A DNA stretch of 64,000 nucleotides. Origin: Pseudomonadota bacterium (lineage in GTDB: Bacteria > Pseudomonadota > Gammaproteobacteria > Burkholderiales > Thiobacillaceae). Both the position numbers and the translations under genes were made by a program. The notes under the pieces are model-generated. The model saw only the letters and a list, made by a program, of their open reading frames with translations, made no database searches and was not told where the DNA came from. Positions 38,255 through 45,614 of the stretch are shown here, piece by piece (position 1 is the stretch's first letter; each line of letters begins with the position of its first letter). The DNA is taken from contig JAURYL010000035.1 in assembly GCA_030653935.1 (NCBI GenBank), forward strand, positions 1 through 64,000, in the 5' to 3' direction.

Positions 38255-41200
38255 AAGATCAAGCCCCGCCACGAGCGCGTCCAGGTCGATCATCTTGCCA
38301 TCGCTCTGGAAGGTGTAGTGCCCGTTCAGCAGGATGTGCCGCCAGGCCGCAGGCGATATCTGAGTGATGAGCGCGAGTGCCTTGGTGTTGCCGCTCGCCT
38401 CGTACTTCGTCAGCAGCCGTGACAGGATGGCCGAGTTGTAGAAGATGACCGCGTTCGCGATCAACCTGGCGCACTGGTTGCTGATTTCGATCTCGATGTC
38501 GGTGCGCCCGGTCAGCTCCTTCTTGCCGCCAACTTGGGCAATGGCCCCGCGTAGCTGGTGGTAGGACTCAATCCGGTTCTGCGAGCGGTGCACGTTGCGC
38601 TCCAGTTGGGGATCGCGCAGGTAACGCAGCGTGTAGATGCTGCGGATGAGTTTGTCGAACTCGAACACCGCGCGCCGCGTCGGATTCGATGTGGTGTAGG
38701 TGCACAGCTTGCGGATCAGCGTGCCCTGCGTCATCTCCTTCAGCCCGAGTGTGGCCACGATCTGGTCGAGGTTCGGCTTCTCGCTGATGATGGGTTGCCT
38801 ATCGACTTGGCCGACCGGCCGGATCAGGCACTTCTCGTACAGAGCCGGATCGTCGGCGCAATACAGTTCCTGCAACTGTCCTTCCATGCCGGTAAAGCGC
38901 GGCTCGAAGCGCAGGCCGAACCAGTGCAGGATGGCGAAGTTGGCTTTGTTGACACTGTGCATATCGCCGGTGATCGCAGTCGGCACGATGTCCGACGTAT
39001 TGCGATACCAGATGTCGAACACGTGATGGGCCTCGTAGTCGTGCGCACCAATCAAGTAGCCGTTGAGCGGCACATGGTTGCACAACAGCGTGTAGGCGAC
39101 CACGCCCTTGCCGCGCCCGAAATACTTCCGTGAGTAGCGAGCCTTCACGGTCGGCCGCTCGACGCCGAATTTCTGACCATCGACGGCACCGTACAGCACA
39201 TCGAGGTCAAACGAGTAATGCGGGAAGATTGGCAGCGCCGCAATGGCGTTGCTGATGCAGTCGTTGGCCGCGTGCAGCGTTGCGTGGCGCAGGTACTGCT
39301 GGTAGGCGCTTTCCAGCACGTGATACGGGATGTCGCTGGTGCGCGCCATGACCTGGTTGCCGTGGTTCATCGCCTGCGCGATGATGACCGCCATCAAGCT
39401 GTCGGCGTCGGCGACCTTCTTCGCATAGCGCGGCTGCAAGGGTATCAGCGCCGACAGGAACTGGCACTGGGCGTTGACGAAGCGGAACACGTCGGCCACG
39501 TCGCAGAACGGCAATTGCTCGTAGAACACCTTCTCGCGCGCCTTCGGATTGTCGCCCTTGGGCTTGCGCCAGGTCAGCTTCTGCGTGTCCTTGTCGTATT
39601 CCAAGTGCGTCAGCTTGCCCTGCTTTAGCTCGCGATTGAAGGTCAGCCATTGCGTGTGCAGTTCAGCCGCGAGCGCATCGAGCTGGGCATTGATCGGCTG
39701 CCGCAGGAACGGGATGTCCATCTGAGCGAGCACGTCTGCCTTCTCGTCCAGTGAAACCAACTCGTCGGAGAAGTGCCGGTGCTGCAAGCTATCATCGAGA
39801 TACAGCTCGCCCGATTGGAAGCGCTTCCTGACTTGACGGTACAGCCAGAACTCGTAGCGGTCGGCGTGCAGACCGGTCGGCTTGCCATCGGCATCGAAGG
39901 TCAGCAGGTATGGCCGCAAGCGTTTCGGTAACGTGGCCGCTGGACATTCGGCAAGCGGTCGTTGCGACAGGCGCTGCTGCTTGGCGTACACGCCCTTCGT
40001 CCAAGCCAGCGCTGCGAGCCACGGGCTGTCCAGATCTGTGCCGGCGAAATCGAGTGCGACGTACAGCGGCCGTAGATGGCGGCGGATACGCTCGGCCAAG
40101 CCGTCCACCGCCTGCCAGTGCAGCGCCAGCTTGCTCACCGGCTTCACGCTCATACGCTGTGCCGTGGTTTGTAGCGTATCGCGGGGCATGATCCTGTAGG
40201 CGCGCTGGCGCACATCGCCGAACGGCGTGGGATCGGGCACGCTGTCATCGATGTAAAGCGACAGCAGGCGGCCAACCTGCGGCGTATCTTGCTGACGGCG
40301 CACCTGCTCGGCGACGAAGTTCTGCTTCGCGCCCGCGCTGCTTTCGTCCTCCAACTGCTTCATGTGGTAGGCCATCGCGTCGACCAGGTTGTCGGAGAAC
40401 TGCCGGTAGCGCACCCAGGCATAGCACAGCAGATAGAGGTTGGTCTGATCGGCTTTCAGATTGCGCAGGTCGTGGACGGTGTAGAAGTTCGCCAGGCTCG
40501 CGTAGTACAGCAGGTTCTGCTGCGAGACGCCGAGCTTGGGCAGCAGCGCCTTGGCGATGCGATGCAGCGGTTCCAACGTGGCGCGCTTTTCCCGTTCGCG
40601 GGCCATCTGCCGCCAGCCGAAATCTTTGGCGTCTTGCTTGAGCGCCGCCAGTTGCGACAGGGTTTCATCGCGCACCAGGAGTTGACCCAGGGCGGCCTTG
40701 GCCGATTCGTCCAACACGTCCGCTAGCAGGCCACCCAAGCGCCGACGCTCGGCGGACAGCGTTTCGCTGACCACCTCTTGCAGGGTGGTATAGCCGGGCC
40801 GGATGATCTTGTGCTCATTGAGCCAGACGATCAGCTCGGCGGCGATGAACCCCGGCATCACGTCGCGCCGCACGGTCTGCGCGGCATGCTGCGCAAGCTG
40901 CGGCAGGAAATCGGCTGCCCAAGGCTGGTAGTCGAACAACGCGGCAATCCGCTCGCGTTGGGTGTAGTGCTCGTGCTTGGAGATCGCCTTGCGCTTGAAC
41001 GCTTCGCCTTGGAAATACCGGCTCAGTACGAAGGCGCAATCGTCTTCGACCTCGTTCCAGTCGAAGCGGAAGAAGGCGTGCTTGGCCTTGAAGTAACCGA
41101 TCTGCAAGATGCAATAGACCTGGGCATGCAGGCCGGGCCGACTGCTGGCGAGCGCCAGTTCGGTTTCGGTTAAGGCTAGGTAGTCCAGCTGCTGGGCATC

Positions 41201-41278
41201 GTCGAAATCCGGCAGGCCGTACAGGGCTTCCTGCTCGGCGTCCGAAAGAACGGTCAGCCGCTCGCTCTTGGCAATCAT
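38249..41278 (-). CDS. tnpA: Tn3-family transposase TnpA
   Basis: 1009 residues, the normal size for the family and intact. N-terminal DUF4158-like region (~1-170), then the DDE_Tnp_Tn3 catalytic part (~580-990) with the family segments YSFDLDVLYGAVDGQKFG, TAITGDMHSVNKANFAILHW and NQCARLIANAVIFYNSAIL. It performs replicative transposition and makes the cointegrate. Start overlaps the tnpR stop (ATGA). Confidence 0.95.
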   Translation of the reverse strand: MIAKSERLTVLSDAEQEALYGLPDFDDAQQLDYLALTETELALASSRPGLHAQVYCILQIGYFKAKHAFFRFDWNEVEDDCAFVLSRYFQGEAFKRKAISKHEHYTQRERIAALFDYQPWAADFLPQLAQHAAQTVRRDVMPGFIAAELIVWLNEHKIIRPGYTTLQEVVSETLSAERRRLGGLLADVLDESAKAALGQLLVRDETLSQLAALKQDAKDFGWRQMAREREKRATLEPLHRIAKALLPKLGVSQQNLLYYASLANFYTVHDLRNLKADQTNLYLLCYAWVRYRQFSDNLVDAMAYHMKQLEDESSAGAKQNFVAEQVRRQQDTPQVGRLLSLYIDDSVPDPTPFGDVRQRAYRIMPRDTLQTTAQRMSVKPVSKLALHWQAVDGLAERIRRHLRPLYVALDFAGTDLDSPWLAALAWTKGVYAKQQRLSQRPLAECPAATLPKRLRPYLLTFDADGKPTGLHADRYEFWLYRQVRKRFQSGELYLDDSLQHRHFSDELVSLDEKADVLAQMDIPFLRQPINAQLDALAAELHTQWLTFNRELKQGKLTHLEYDKDTQKLTWRKPKGDNPKAREKVFYEQLPFCDVADVFRFVNAQCQFLSALIPLQPRYAKKVADADSLMAVIIAQAMNHGNQVMARTSDIPYHVLESAYQQYLRHATLHAANDCISNAIAALPIFPHYSFDLDVLYGAVDGQKFGVERPTVKARYSRKYFGRGKGVVAYTLLCNHVPLNGYLIGAHDYEAHHVFDIWYRNTSDIVPTAITGDMHSVNKANFAILHWFGLRFEPRFTGMEGQLQELYCADDPALYEKCLIRPVGQVDRQPIISEKPNLDQIVATLGLKEMTQGTLIRKLCTYTTSNPTRRAVFEFDKLIRSIYTLRYLRDPQLERNVHRSQNRIESYHQLRGAIAQVGGKKELTGRTDIEIEISNQCARLIANAVIFYNSAILSRLLTKYEASGNTKALALITQISPAAWRHILLNGHYTFQSDGKMIDLDALVAGLDLG

Positions 41279-41868
41279 TGTGACGACACTCCGCTGGAGC
41301 TAGTCCAGCCGACCCGCGCCAGGGTTTCGATCAGCGTAGTTCGTTTGACGTTGAAGTTGCGGCATACCGCTGCCTTGGACATTCCGCCATCGAGCGCGGC
41401 AACGATGGCGTCCAGTTTCTCGCCAACGATGGCAGGTGGTCGGCCGCCGATCCGACCGCGTTTGCGCGCGGCGGTCAGCCCCGCGACGACGCGCTCCTGG
41501 ATCAAGGCGCGCTCATATTGCGCGAGTGCGCCGAACACCTGAAATAGGAACTCGCCCGATGGCGTTGTGGTGTCCAGGTTCTCCGTCAGCGAGCGGAACG
41601 CCACCCGCTTATCCTTGAGCGAGGTCACGATGCCGAGCAGATGCGACAGCGAGCGGCCGAGCCGGTCGAGCTTCCAAACTACCAGCACATCGCCGGGGCG
41701 GACGAATTCGAGGGCCCGAGCCAAGCCTGCGCGGTCATCCTTCGCGCCAGAGGCTCGATCCTCGAACAGGTGCCGAGCATCGACGCCAGCGGCGAGCAGC
41801 GCATCACGTTGCAAGTCCGTGCTTTGGCGATCGGAATCCGACGACACACGCATGTAACCAACCAACAT
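41275..41868 (-). CDS. tnpR: Tn3-family serine resolvase TnpR
   Basis: 197 residues from the ATG at 41868 (MLVGYMRVSSDSDRQSTDLQ), the expected resolvase length; the track start at 41961 adds 31 unneeded residues. The catalytic Ser is in YMRVSS; VWKLDRLGRSLSHLL is the Arg-bearing motif; a C-terminal helix-turn-helix (MSKAAVCRNFNVKRTTLIETL) binds res. It resolves cointegrates at the palindromic site just upstream. No Shine-Dalgarno is obvious. Confidence 0.92.
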   Translation of the reverse strand: MLVGYMRVSSDSDRQSTDLQRDALLAAGVDARHLFEDRASGAKDDRAGLARALEFVRPGDVLVVWKLDRLGRSLSHLLGIVTSLKDKRVAFRSLTENLDTTTPSGEFLFQVFGALAQYERALIQERVVAGLTAARKRGRIGGRPPAIVGEKLDAIVAALDGGMSKAAVCRNFNVKRTTLIETLARVGWTSSSGVSSQ

Positions 41869-41976
41869 AGGCGGATAACCATCAAAAACAGGTTTCCGTA
41901 TGGTAGTGCATGGCGACATGGTTTTCCGCACAATTTTGAGGCCATCTAGCGGGTGGTGCACACGACTGTTGCAGAT

Positions 41977-42004
41977 GTGTCGTAAAACAAGTGTTTTACG
42001 ACAC
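41977..42004. promoter_or_regulatory. Candidate res crossover site (subsite I)
   Basis: GTGTCGTAAAACA-AG-TGTTTTACGACAC: 13-bp perfect arms around a two-base centre, 28 bp in all, the length and design of a Tn3-type res subsite I. It lies between divergent tnpR and the toxin gene, where res is expected. Confidence 0.75.
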
Positions 42005-42033
42005 GTATCTTGAGTCTGTTGCGCTTGCGATGT

Positions 42034-42047
42034 TACCTGAACAGGTA
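42034..42047. promoter_or_regulatory. Candidate operator of the toxin-antitoxin operon
   Basis: TACCTG-AA-CAGGTA palindrome, followed by TATAAACT, 13 bases before the toxin ATG. It overlaps the likely -10 region, so it is a plausible binding site for the HTH antitoxin (autoregulation is usual for such pairs). Confidence 0.6.
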
Positions 42048-42059
42048 TAAACTGCCATC

Positions 42060-42437
42060 ATGGTCGATAAAGAAAAACCGCTCGAATGGATCGCGAGCAG
42101 CTACAAGGATCTGATGGCGTTGCCGCCCGACGTGCGTCGGCGTTTCGGTTACGCGCTGTCGCTGGCCCAGATGGGCGACCAGGACGACGCGGCGAAGGTG
42201 CTCAAGGGATTCGGCGGGGCCGGCGTGCTGGAGGCCGTCGAAGATGATGTCGGCGGCACGTACCGGGCGGTCTACACGGTGAAGTTTGCGGAAGCGGTGT
42301 TCGTACTGCACTGCTTCCAGAAAAAGAGCAAGAGCGGGATTGCCACGCCAAAGGTGGACATGGACATCATTCGCGCTCGGCTAAAGGTGGCCGAGGCAAT
42401 GGCACAGGAGTTACGAAATGCAAAAACGAATCATTGA
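42060..42437 (+). CDS. Gp49-like RelE/ParE-family toxin
   Basis: 125 residues of the phage-derived Gp49-like family: EWIASSYKDLMALPPDVRRRFGYALSLAQ, GTYRAVYTVKFAEAVFVLHCFQKKSKSGIATPK (shown in parts). This is the RelE-like mRNA-interferase fold. Toxin comes first, as in HigBA-type modules, and it overlaps the antitoxin gene by 20 bases. Gp49/HTH_37 pairs are known as integral passengers of Tn3-family elements near res. Confidence 0.9.
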   Translation: MVDKEKPLEWIASSYKDLMALPPDVRRRFGYALSLAQMGDQDDAAKVLKGFGGAGVLEAVEDDVGGTYRAVYTVKFAEAVFVLHCFQKKSKSGIATPKVDMDIIRARLKVAEAMAQELRNAKTNH

Positions 42438-42753
42438 AGGCATCGAGGTTCAACGCAGCTCGGGCAATGTCTTTGCCGACCTTGGACTGCCCGATGCTGA
42501 GAAGCTGAAGATCAAGACCGGTCTGGTTGTCGAGATTAGGAAGGCAATACGTGCCTTGGGGATCAACCAACAAGCGGCTGCGAAACGCATGGGCATTCCG
42601 CAGCCGAAGGTGTCGGGCATGATGCGTGGTGACTTCACCAACCTGTCCGAACGCAAACTGATGGACTGCCTGAATCGCCTTGGCTACGACATCGAAATCA
42701 AGGTGCGACCGGCCGCCGAGCCGGTCGGGCACCTGACTCTTGCAACCGCTTGA
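42418..42753 (+). CDS. HTH (XRE/HTH_37) antitoxin
   Basis: 111 residues with a lambda-repressor-like helix-turn-helix (IRALGINQQAAAKRMGIPQPKVSGMMRG) and the HTH_37 tail (LSERKLMDCLNRLGYDIEIKV). It should neutralise the Gp49 toxin and repress the operon through the upstream palindrome. Confidence 0.9.
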   Translation: MQKRIIEGIEVQRSSGNVFADLGLPDAEKLKIKTGLVVEIRKAIRALGINQQAAAKRMGIPQPKVSGMMRGDFTNLSERKLMDCLNRLGYDIEIKVRPAAEPVGHLTLATA

Positions 42754-42798
42754 CCAGAGATAACCTGAATGCTTTGGGAGACAGCTACGTCATGAGCC

Positions 42799-42945
42799 GT
42801 GCTGACCAACGACACGGGACGGCCTGCCTTCGATGCTTTGCTAGTCTTCTCGACCTGGTATCCGATTGGCGTGATGCTGCTGGTCTTTGCGTCGTGGCCC
42901 CTTGGTCGGATGCTTCGCTCCAGAGCACAGGAGCGGCGGAAATGA
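42799..42945 (+). CDS. Small single-span membrane protein in the transposon
   Basis: A 48-codon frame absent from the track, starting with GTG: N-terminus LTNDTGRPAFDALLVF, one hydrophobic helix (WYPIGVMLLVFASWPLG) and a basic end (RMLRSRAQERRK). Its TGA overlaps the ATG of the next gene (ATGA), arguing for real, coupled translation. Ribosome-binding site is weak; function is unknown. Confidence 0.5.
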   Translation: MLTNDTGRPAFDALLVFSTWYPIGVMLLVFASWPLGRMLRSRAQERRK

Positions 42946-43298
42946 GCACATCCAGTATCGAGGCGCTGGCCAGCGCGTGGGCGCGGGTAGTTGAGGAAGC
43001 GGAATTCCCAGCCGACTACGAAGGTACAGCTTCACCAGACGCACATTCGGCCAGTGAGGCAATCCAGGAGCAGATTCGGGGGCATATCGTTACCACCAAC
43101 GATATGCGGCTGTTCGGCCTGTTGCACCTGCTGGGGCAGGCTTCGCTGCGCATGGAGCAGGCGCTGTGGCCGGAGGATTATGAGCGGATGACCCGCGAGG
43201 TCGAGGAAGCCCTGCGGGAAGCCGATGCCCCCAATGCCGGCTCGTATAGTCACGAGGAAGTCATGCAGGCGACGCAGGTACGCATCGACCAAGCGTGA
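42942..43298 (+). CDS. Hypothetical acidic protein at the transposon right end
   Basis: 118 residues from the ATG at 42942 (MSTSSIEALASAWARVV), preceded by AGGAGCGGCGGAA; the longer track start is not supported. The protein is helical and acidic (VVEEAEFPADYEG, LWPEDYERMTREVEEALREAD) and lacks any motif I recognise. It ends 17 bases before the right inverted repeat, so it is true transposon cargo, coupled to the small membrane protein. Confidence 0.6.
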   Translation: MSTSSIEALASAWARVVEEAEFPADYEGTASPDAHSASEAIQEQIRGHIVTTNDMRLFGLLHLLGQASLRMEQALWPEDYERMTREVEEALREADAPNAGSYSHEEVMQATQVRIDQA

Positions 43299-43315
43299 GA
43301 TAAGCCACGTTGATT

Positions 43316-43353
43316 GGCTGACGGAAATTTCGGCGGTTCCGGCTTACACCCCC
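43316..43353 (-). repeat. Tn3-family right inverted repeat
   Basis: Read inward on the minus strand: GGGGGTGTAAGCCGGAACCG then CCGAAATTTCCGTCAGCC; 36 of 38 positions match the left repeat. Confidence 0.9.
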
Positions 43354-43632
43354 CGTTACGGCGGTGAGGAGTTTGCCGTCATCCTGCCAGGCACCGACCT
43401 GGATGGCGCCCGCCTGATGGGGGAGCAGCTGCGAGAGGCCATCGCGGAGTTGAACATTCCCCACTTTCGCGAGGATGGCGCCGGGCGAGTCACCATCAGT
43501 GTCGGCTGTGCCAGTGATCGTCCCACTCAAGCTCAGACCTGCCACCAACTCATACTGACAGCCGACAACCAACTCTACGCCGCAAAGAAAGCGGGCCGCG
43601 ACTGCGTAAGCGCTGAGAGAAAGACTGTTTGA
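43354..43632 (+). pseudogene. GGDEF-domain gene truncated by the transposon (3' fragment)
   Basis: RYGGEEFAVILPGTDLDGA continues into the C-terminal half of a diguanylate cyclase domain (VTISVGCAS, ADNQLYAAKKAGRD). Everything before the GGEEF signature is gone, replaced by the transposon end. The 408-base track ORF starts inside the transposon and is an artefact of the junction. The missing 5' part is not on the other side of the element. Confidence 0.85.
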
Positions 43633-43824
43633 TTCGGGGGCGAGCGAACAAACCCGCGCAACGCTTGCGTACTCTCATTTCAGCGAGCCGGGTTCGCGTA
43701 GTAATCGCGCCCCAGCTGAAAATCACGCCGAAGAAACCCCATGGGGTGCGCCGTTCGCACTGAATTGCTCTCGGCGCAGGGTGAGTACGGAGAGCCCTAC
43801 ATTGCCTGGATACCAGCCTTTGAC

Positions 43825-43859
43825 CCTGAGAGGCTGTAAAGCAATACCGCCCCCCATCA
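43825..43859. repeat. CCTGAGAGGCTGTAAAG motif, copy beside the intron remnant
   Basis: CCTGAGAGGCTGTAAAGCAAT-CCG-CCCAT-AT resembles 60340-60376 downstream of ndvB. On the minus strand it would be the 3' exon of the group II intron remnant. The 43633-43824 stretch before it shows no gene. Confidence 0.55.
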
Positions 43860-44250
43860 TGACCGATAGGGGTAGAGAAGAGCGTGAGCCCTCCCCTCCC
43901 TCCGAACCGTGCGTGCAGTTTTCCCGCACATGGCTCTCCAGTGGGTGGTTTCAACATCGTGATTGGCTCGCCGTGGCATGGGCTCCATACAAGGTAAAGC
44001 GCTCCTGCTCAGCGAAGAAAGCATTCGGCCAGCGAACATGATCAGTGTGACAGAGCTCGCAGGCGACGGCGGATGAAGCCGTCCAGTCGGTGGGTGTGCT
44101 TGAAGTAGCCAAACCAGCCTTTCAGCATCGGATTGATCTCCCCAAGTAATGCTGCTGAGGCTCGTCCCGCACGTGCGGCCGATCTTGCTCCGCAGTTTGC
44201 CCTTCAGGGCTTTCAGGCTCTTCTTGCGCACCCAGCGCTTCCCAACCTGC
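43860..44250 (-). mobile_element. Group II intron remnant (maturase C-terminus plus domains V/VI)
   Basis: On the minus strand, fragments of an LtrA-type reverse transcriptase/maturase appear in shifted frames: RWVRKKSLKALKGKLRSKI, then MLKGWFGYFKHTHRLDGFIRRRLRAL, then RWPNAFFAEQERFTLYGAHA ending at 43951. Immediately after comes GAGCCATGTGCGGGAAAACT with GCACGCACGGTTC, the hallmark domain V hairpin (~43903-43936), then a domain VI stem and CTACCCCTAT near 43863, the typical 3' end. The 5' half of the intron and the catalytic reverse-transcriptase part are missing. Confidence 0.85.
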
Positions 44251-44255
44251 GTCGG

Positions 44256-44432
44256 TTTCAGCGCATCGGCCGGCGCTACCTGGATGCACCACCACAATCA
44301 GCGGAAGCGCTGACCCAGCTCGCCGCGCTACCGGCCGGCGCCACGGTGTACCTGTTGTCAATCCGGCATCACCGCCAGCTATCCTTTGACTTCGCCCGCC
44401 TGTGGCACGAGGAACGCGATCTCGGTGGCTGA
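44256..44432 (+). pseudogene. Unidentified gene fragment next to the intron remnant
   Basis: The plus strand encodes RRYLDAPPQSAEALTQLAAL, PAGATVYLLSIRHHRQLSF and DFARLWHEERDLGG before a stop, protein-like and in one frame, but with no start upstream because the intron remnant begins there. It may be the 3' end of a gene interrupted by the intron. I do not recognise the family. The following 44433-44594 shows nothing. Confidence 0.3.
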
Positions 44433-44594
44433 ATCCGCAAGCGGCCGGCAGCGTGCCAGTCGTGCCGCCCCTCTTCAAGGCTTCCCGGTGCCGCACTTGA
44501 TTGCGTAGCATACGAGCAGGCCGTCGCACGAACCGGGGACTTAGCCGACTAAGGTCACAAAGCCCCGGAATCTCCCATCCACGCTGGAGTCGCC

Positions 44595-45368
44595 TTGTTC
44601 AAGATCATCATTTGTATTGCTGGTTATTATTTTTTCGGATTCACCGGGGCACTCTTCGGCCTGGTGATTGGGTCGGTGATTGATCGCCTGCGGGCCTATG
44701 GGGCCGGCGGCATCAATCCGCTGCAGAACGCGCTGCGTCAAACCGTTTTCCTCGAGACGATGTTCATTTCGATGGGCAAGCTCGCCAAAGCGGATGGGCG
44801 CGTTTCACCGGAAGAAATTGCCCATACCGAGGATTTGATGCAGAAGTTGGGTATGACCGCTCAGCATCGCGCCCAGGCGATCGAGCTGTTCAAGCGCGGC
44901 GCTACCCCTGCGTTTGATATCAAACCGACCTACACGCGCTTCATGTCGGTGTGCGGTCAGACGAAGCAACTGAAGCAGGTATTGCTGGTTTATCTGATCA
45001 CGATGGCGCTGGCGGACGGCCAAGTGCATCCGGTGGAAGAGGCGCTGCTCGCCGATATCGCGGACCAGCTCGGCTATACCCCGGCCGGCTTCAGGCAGTT
45101 GATGGACATGGTGTTGAATCAGTCCCACTTTGTGGGGGGGCAACCCAGCACGGCGACCTCACTGGAAGATGCCTACAAAGCGCTGGGGGTCACAAAAGAT
45201 CATACCGACCAGGAAATCAAGCGCGCCTACCGCAAGCTGATCAGCCAGTACCACCCGGACAAGTTGATCGGTCAGGGCTTGCCGGCGGACATGATCGCCA
45301 TGGCAACGGAAAAGGCCAAGGAGATTCAAAACGCCCACGACGTGATCAAGCAGGCCCGGAATATTTAG
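44595..45368 (+). CDS. djlA: DjlA-like co-chaperone (TerB plus J domain)
   Basis: 257 residues from a TTG start with TGGAG just upstream. N-terminal membrane helix with Gly motif (IAGYYFFGFTGALFGLVIG), a TerB-like helical domain (SMGKLAKADGRVSPEEIAHTEDLM, ALADGQVHPVEEALL) and a C-terminal J domain (DAYKALGVTKDHTDQEIKRAYRKL, QYHPDKL) with the essential HPD. DjlA recruits DnaK to membrane-associated substrates and affects envelope stress responses. Confidence 0.92.
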   Translation: MFKIIICIAGYYFFGFTGALFGLVIGSVIDRLRAYGAGGINPLQNALRQTVFLETMFISMGKLAKADGRVSPEEIAHTEDLMQKLGMTAQHRAQAIELFKRGATPAFDIKPTYTRFMSVCGQTKQLKQVLLVYLITMALADGQVHPVEEALLADIADQLGYTPAGFRQLMDMVLNQSHFVGGQPSTATSLEDAYKALGVTKDHTDQEIKRAYRKLISQYHPDKLIGQGLPADMIAMATEKAKEIQNAHDVIKQARNI

Positions 45369-45614
45369 CCTGGTTGCGCCATGCTCATCCGTCAATGCAA
45401 CTTGCATCGTGGGAAAGACGAAAAAGGACTTGCGCGGGTGACGGTGGAAACAGGAGTCGTCCATATCTATTTGATTGTATTGATATAAATTATTACAAAT
45501 AAGCTGCGACGAGCCAAAGTTCGGGCTATACGATGGTTTCTGTCCCAACGACGTGCTGCTTGAGCACCGTCTTGTTGGCAAAGGCAGAACACCGCATTCA
45601 CGAAAGGTCGCACG

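Larger units (their letters stand above)
38217..43353. mobile_element. Complete Tn3-family transposon with toxin-antitoxin cargo
   Basis: A 5.1-kb unit bounded by 38-bp inverted repeats matching at 36 positions. It contains tnpA and tnpR on the minus strand, a res-like palindrome, a Gp49-type toxin with HTH antitoxin, and two small unknown genes. The outer 5-bp flanks (GAGTT and CGTTA) are not a direct duplication, so one side was probably rearranged after insertion. The left neighbour is the cytochrome b561/DHC gene, the right a beheaded GGDEF gene. Confidence 0.92.

Noticed and set aside
43225-43353. Start of the GGDEF ORF inside the transposon
   Set aside because: The frame crosses the Tn3 right inverted repeat by chance; only the part after the junction is GGDEF sequence.
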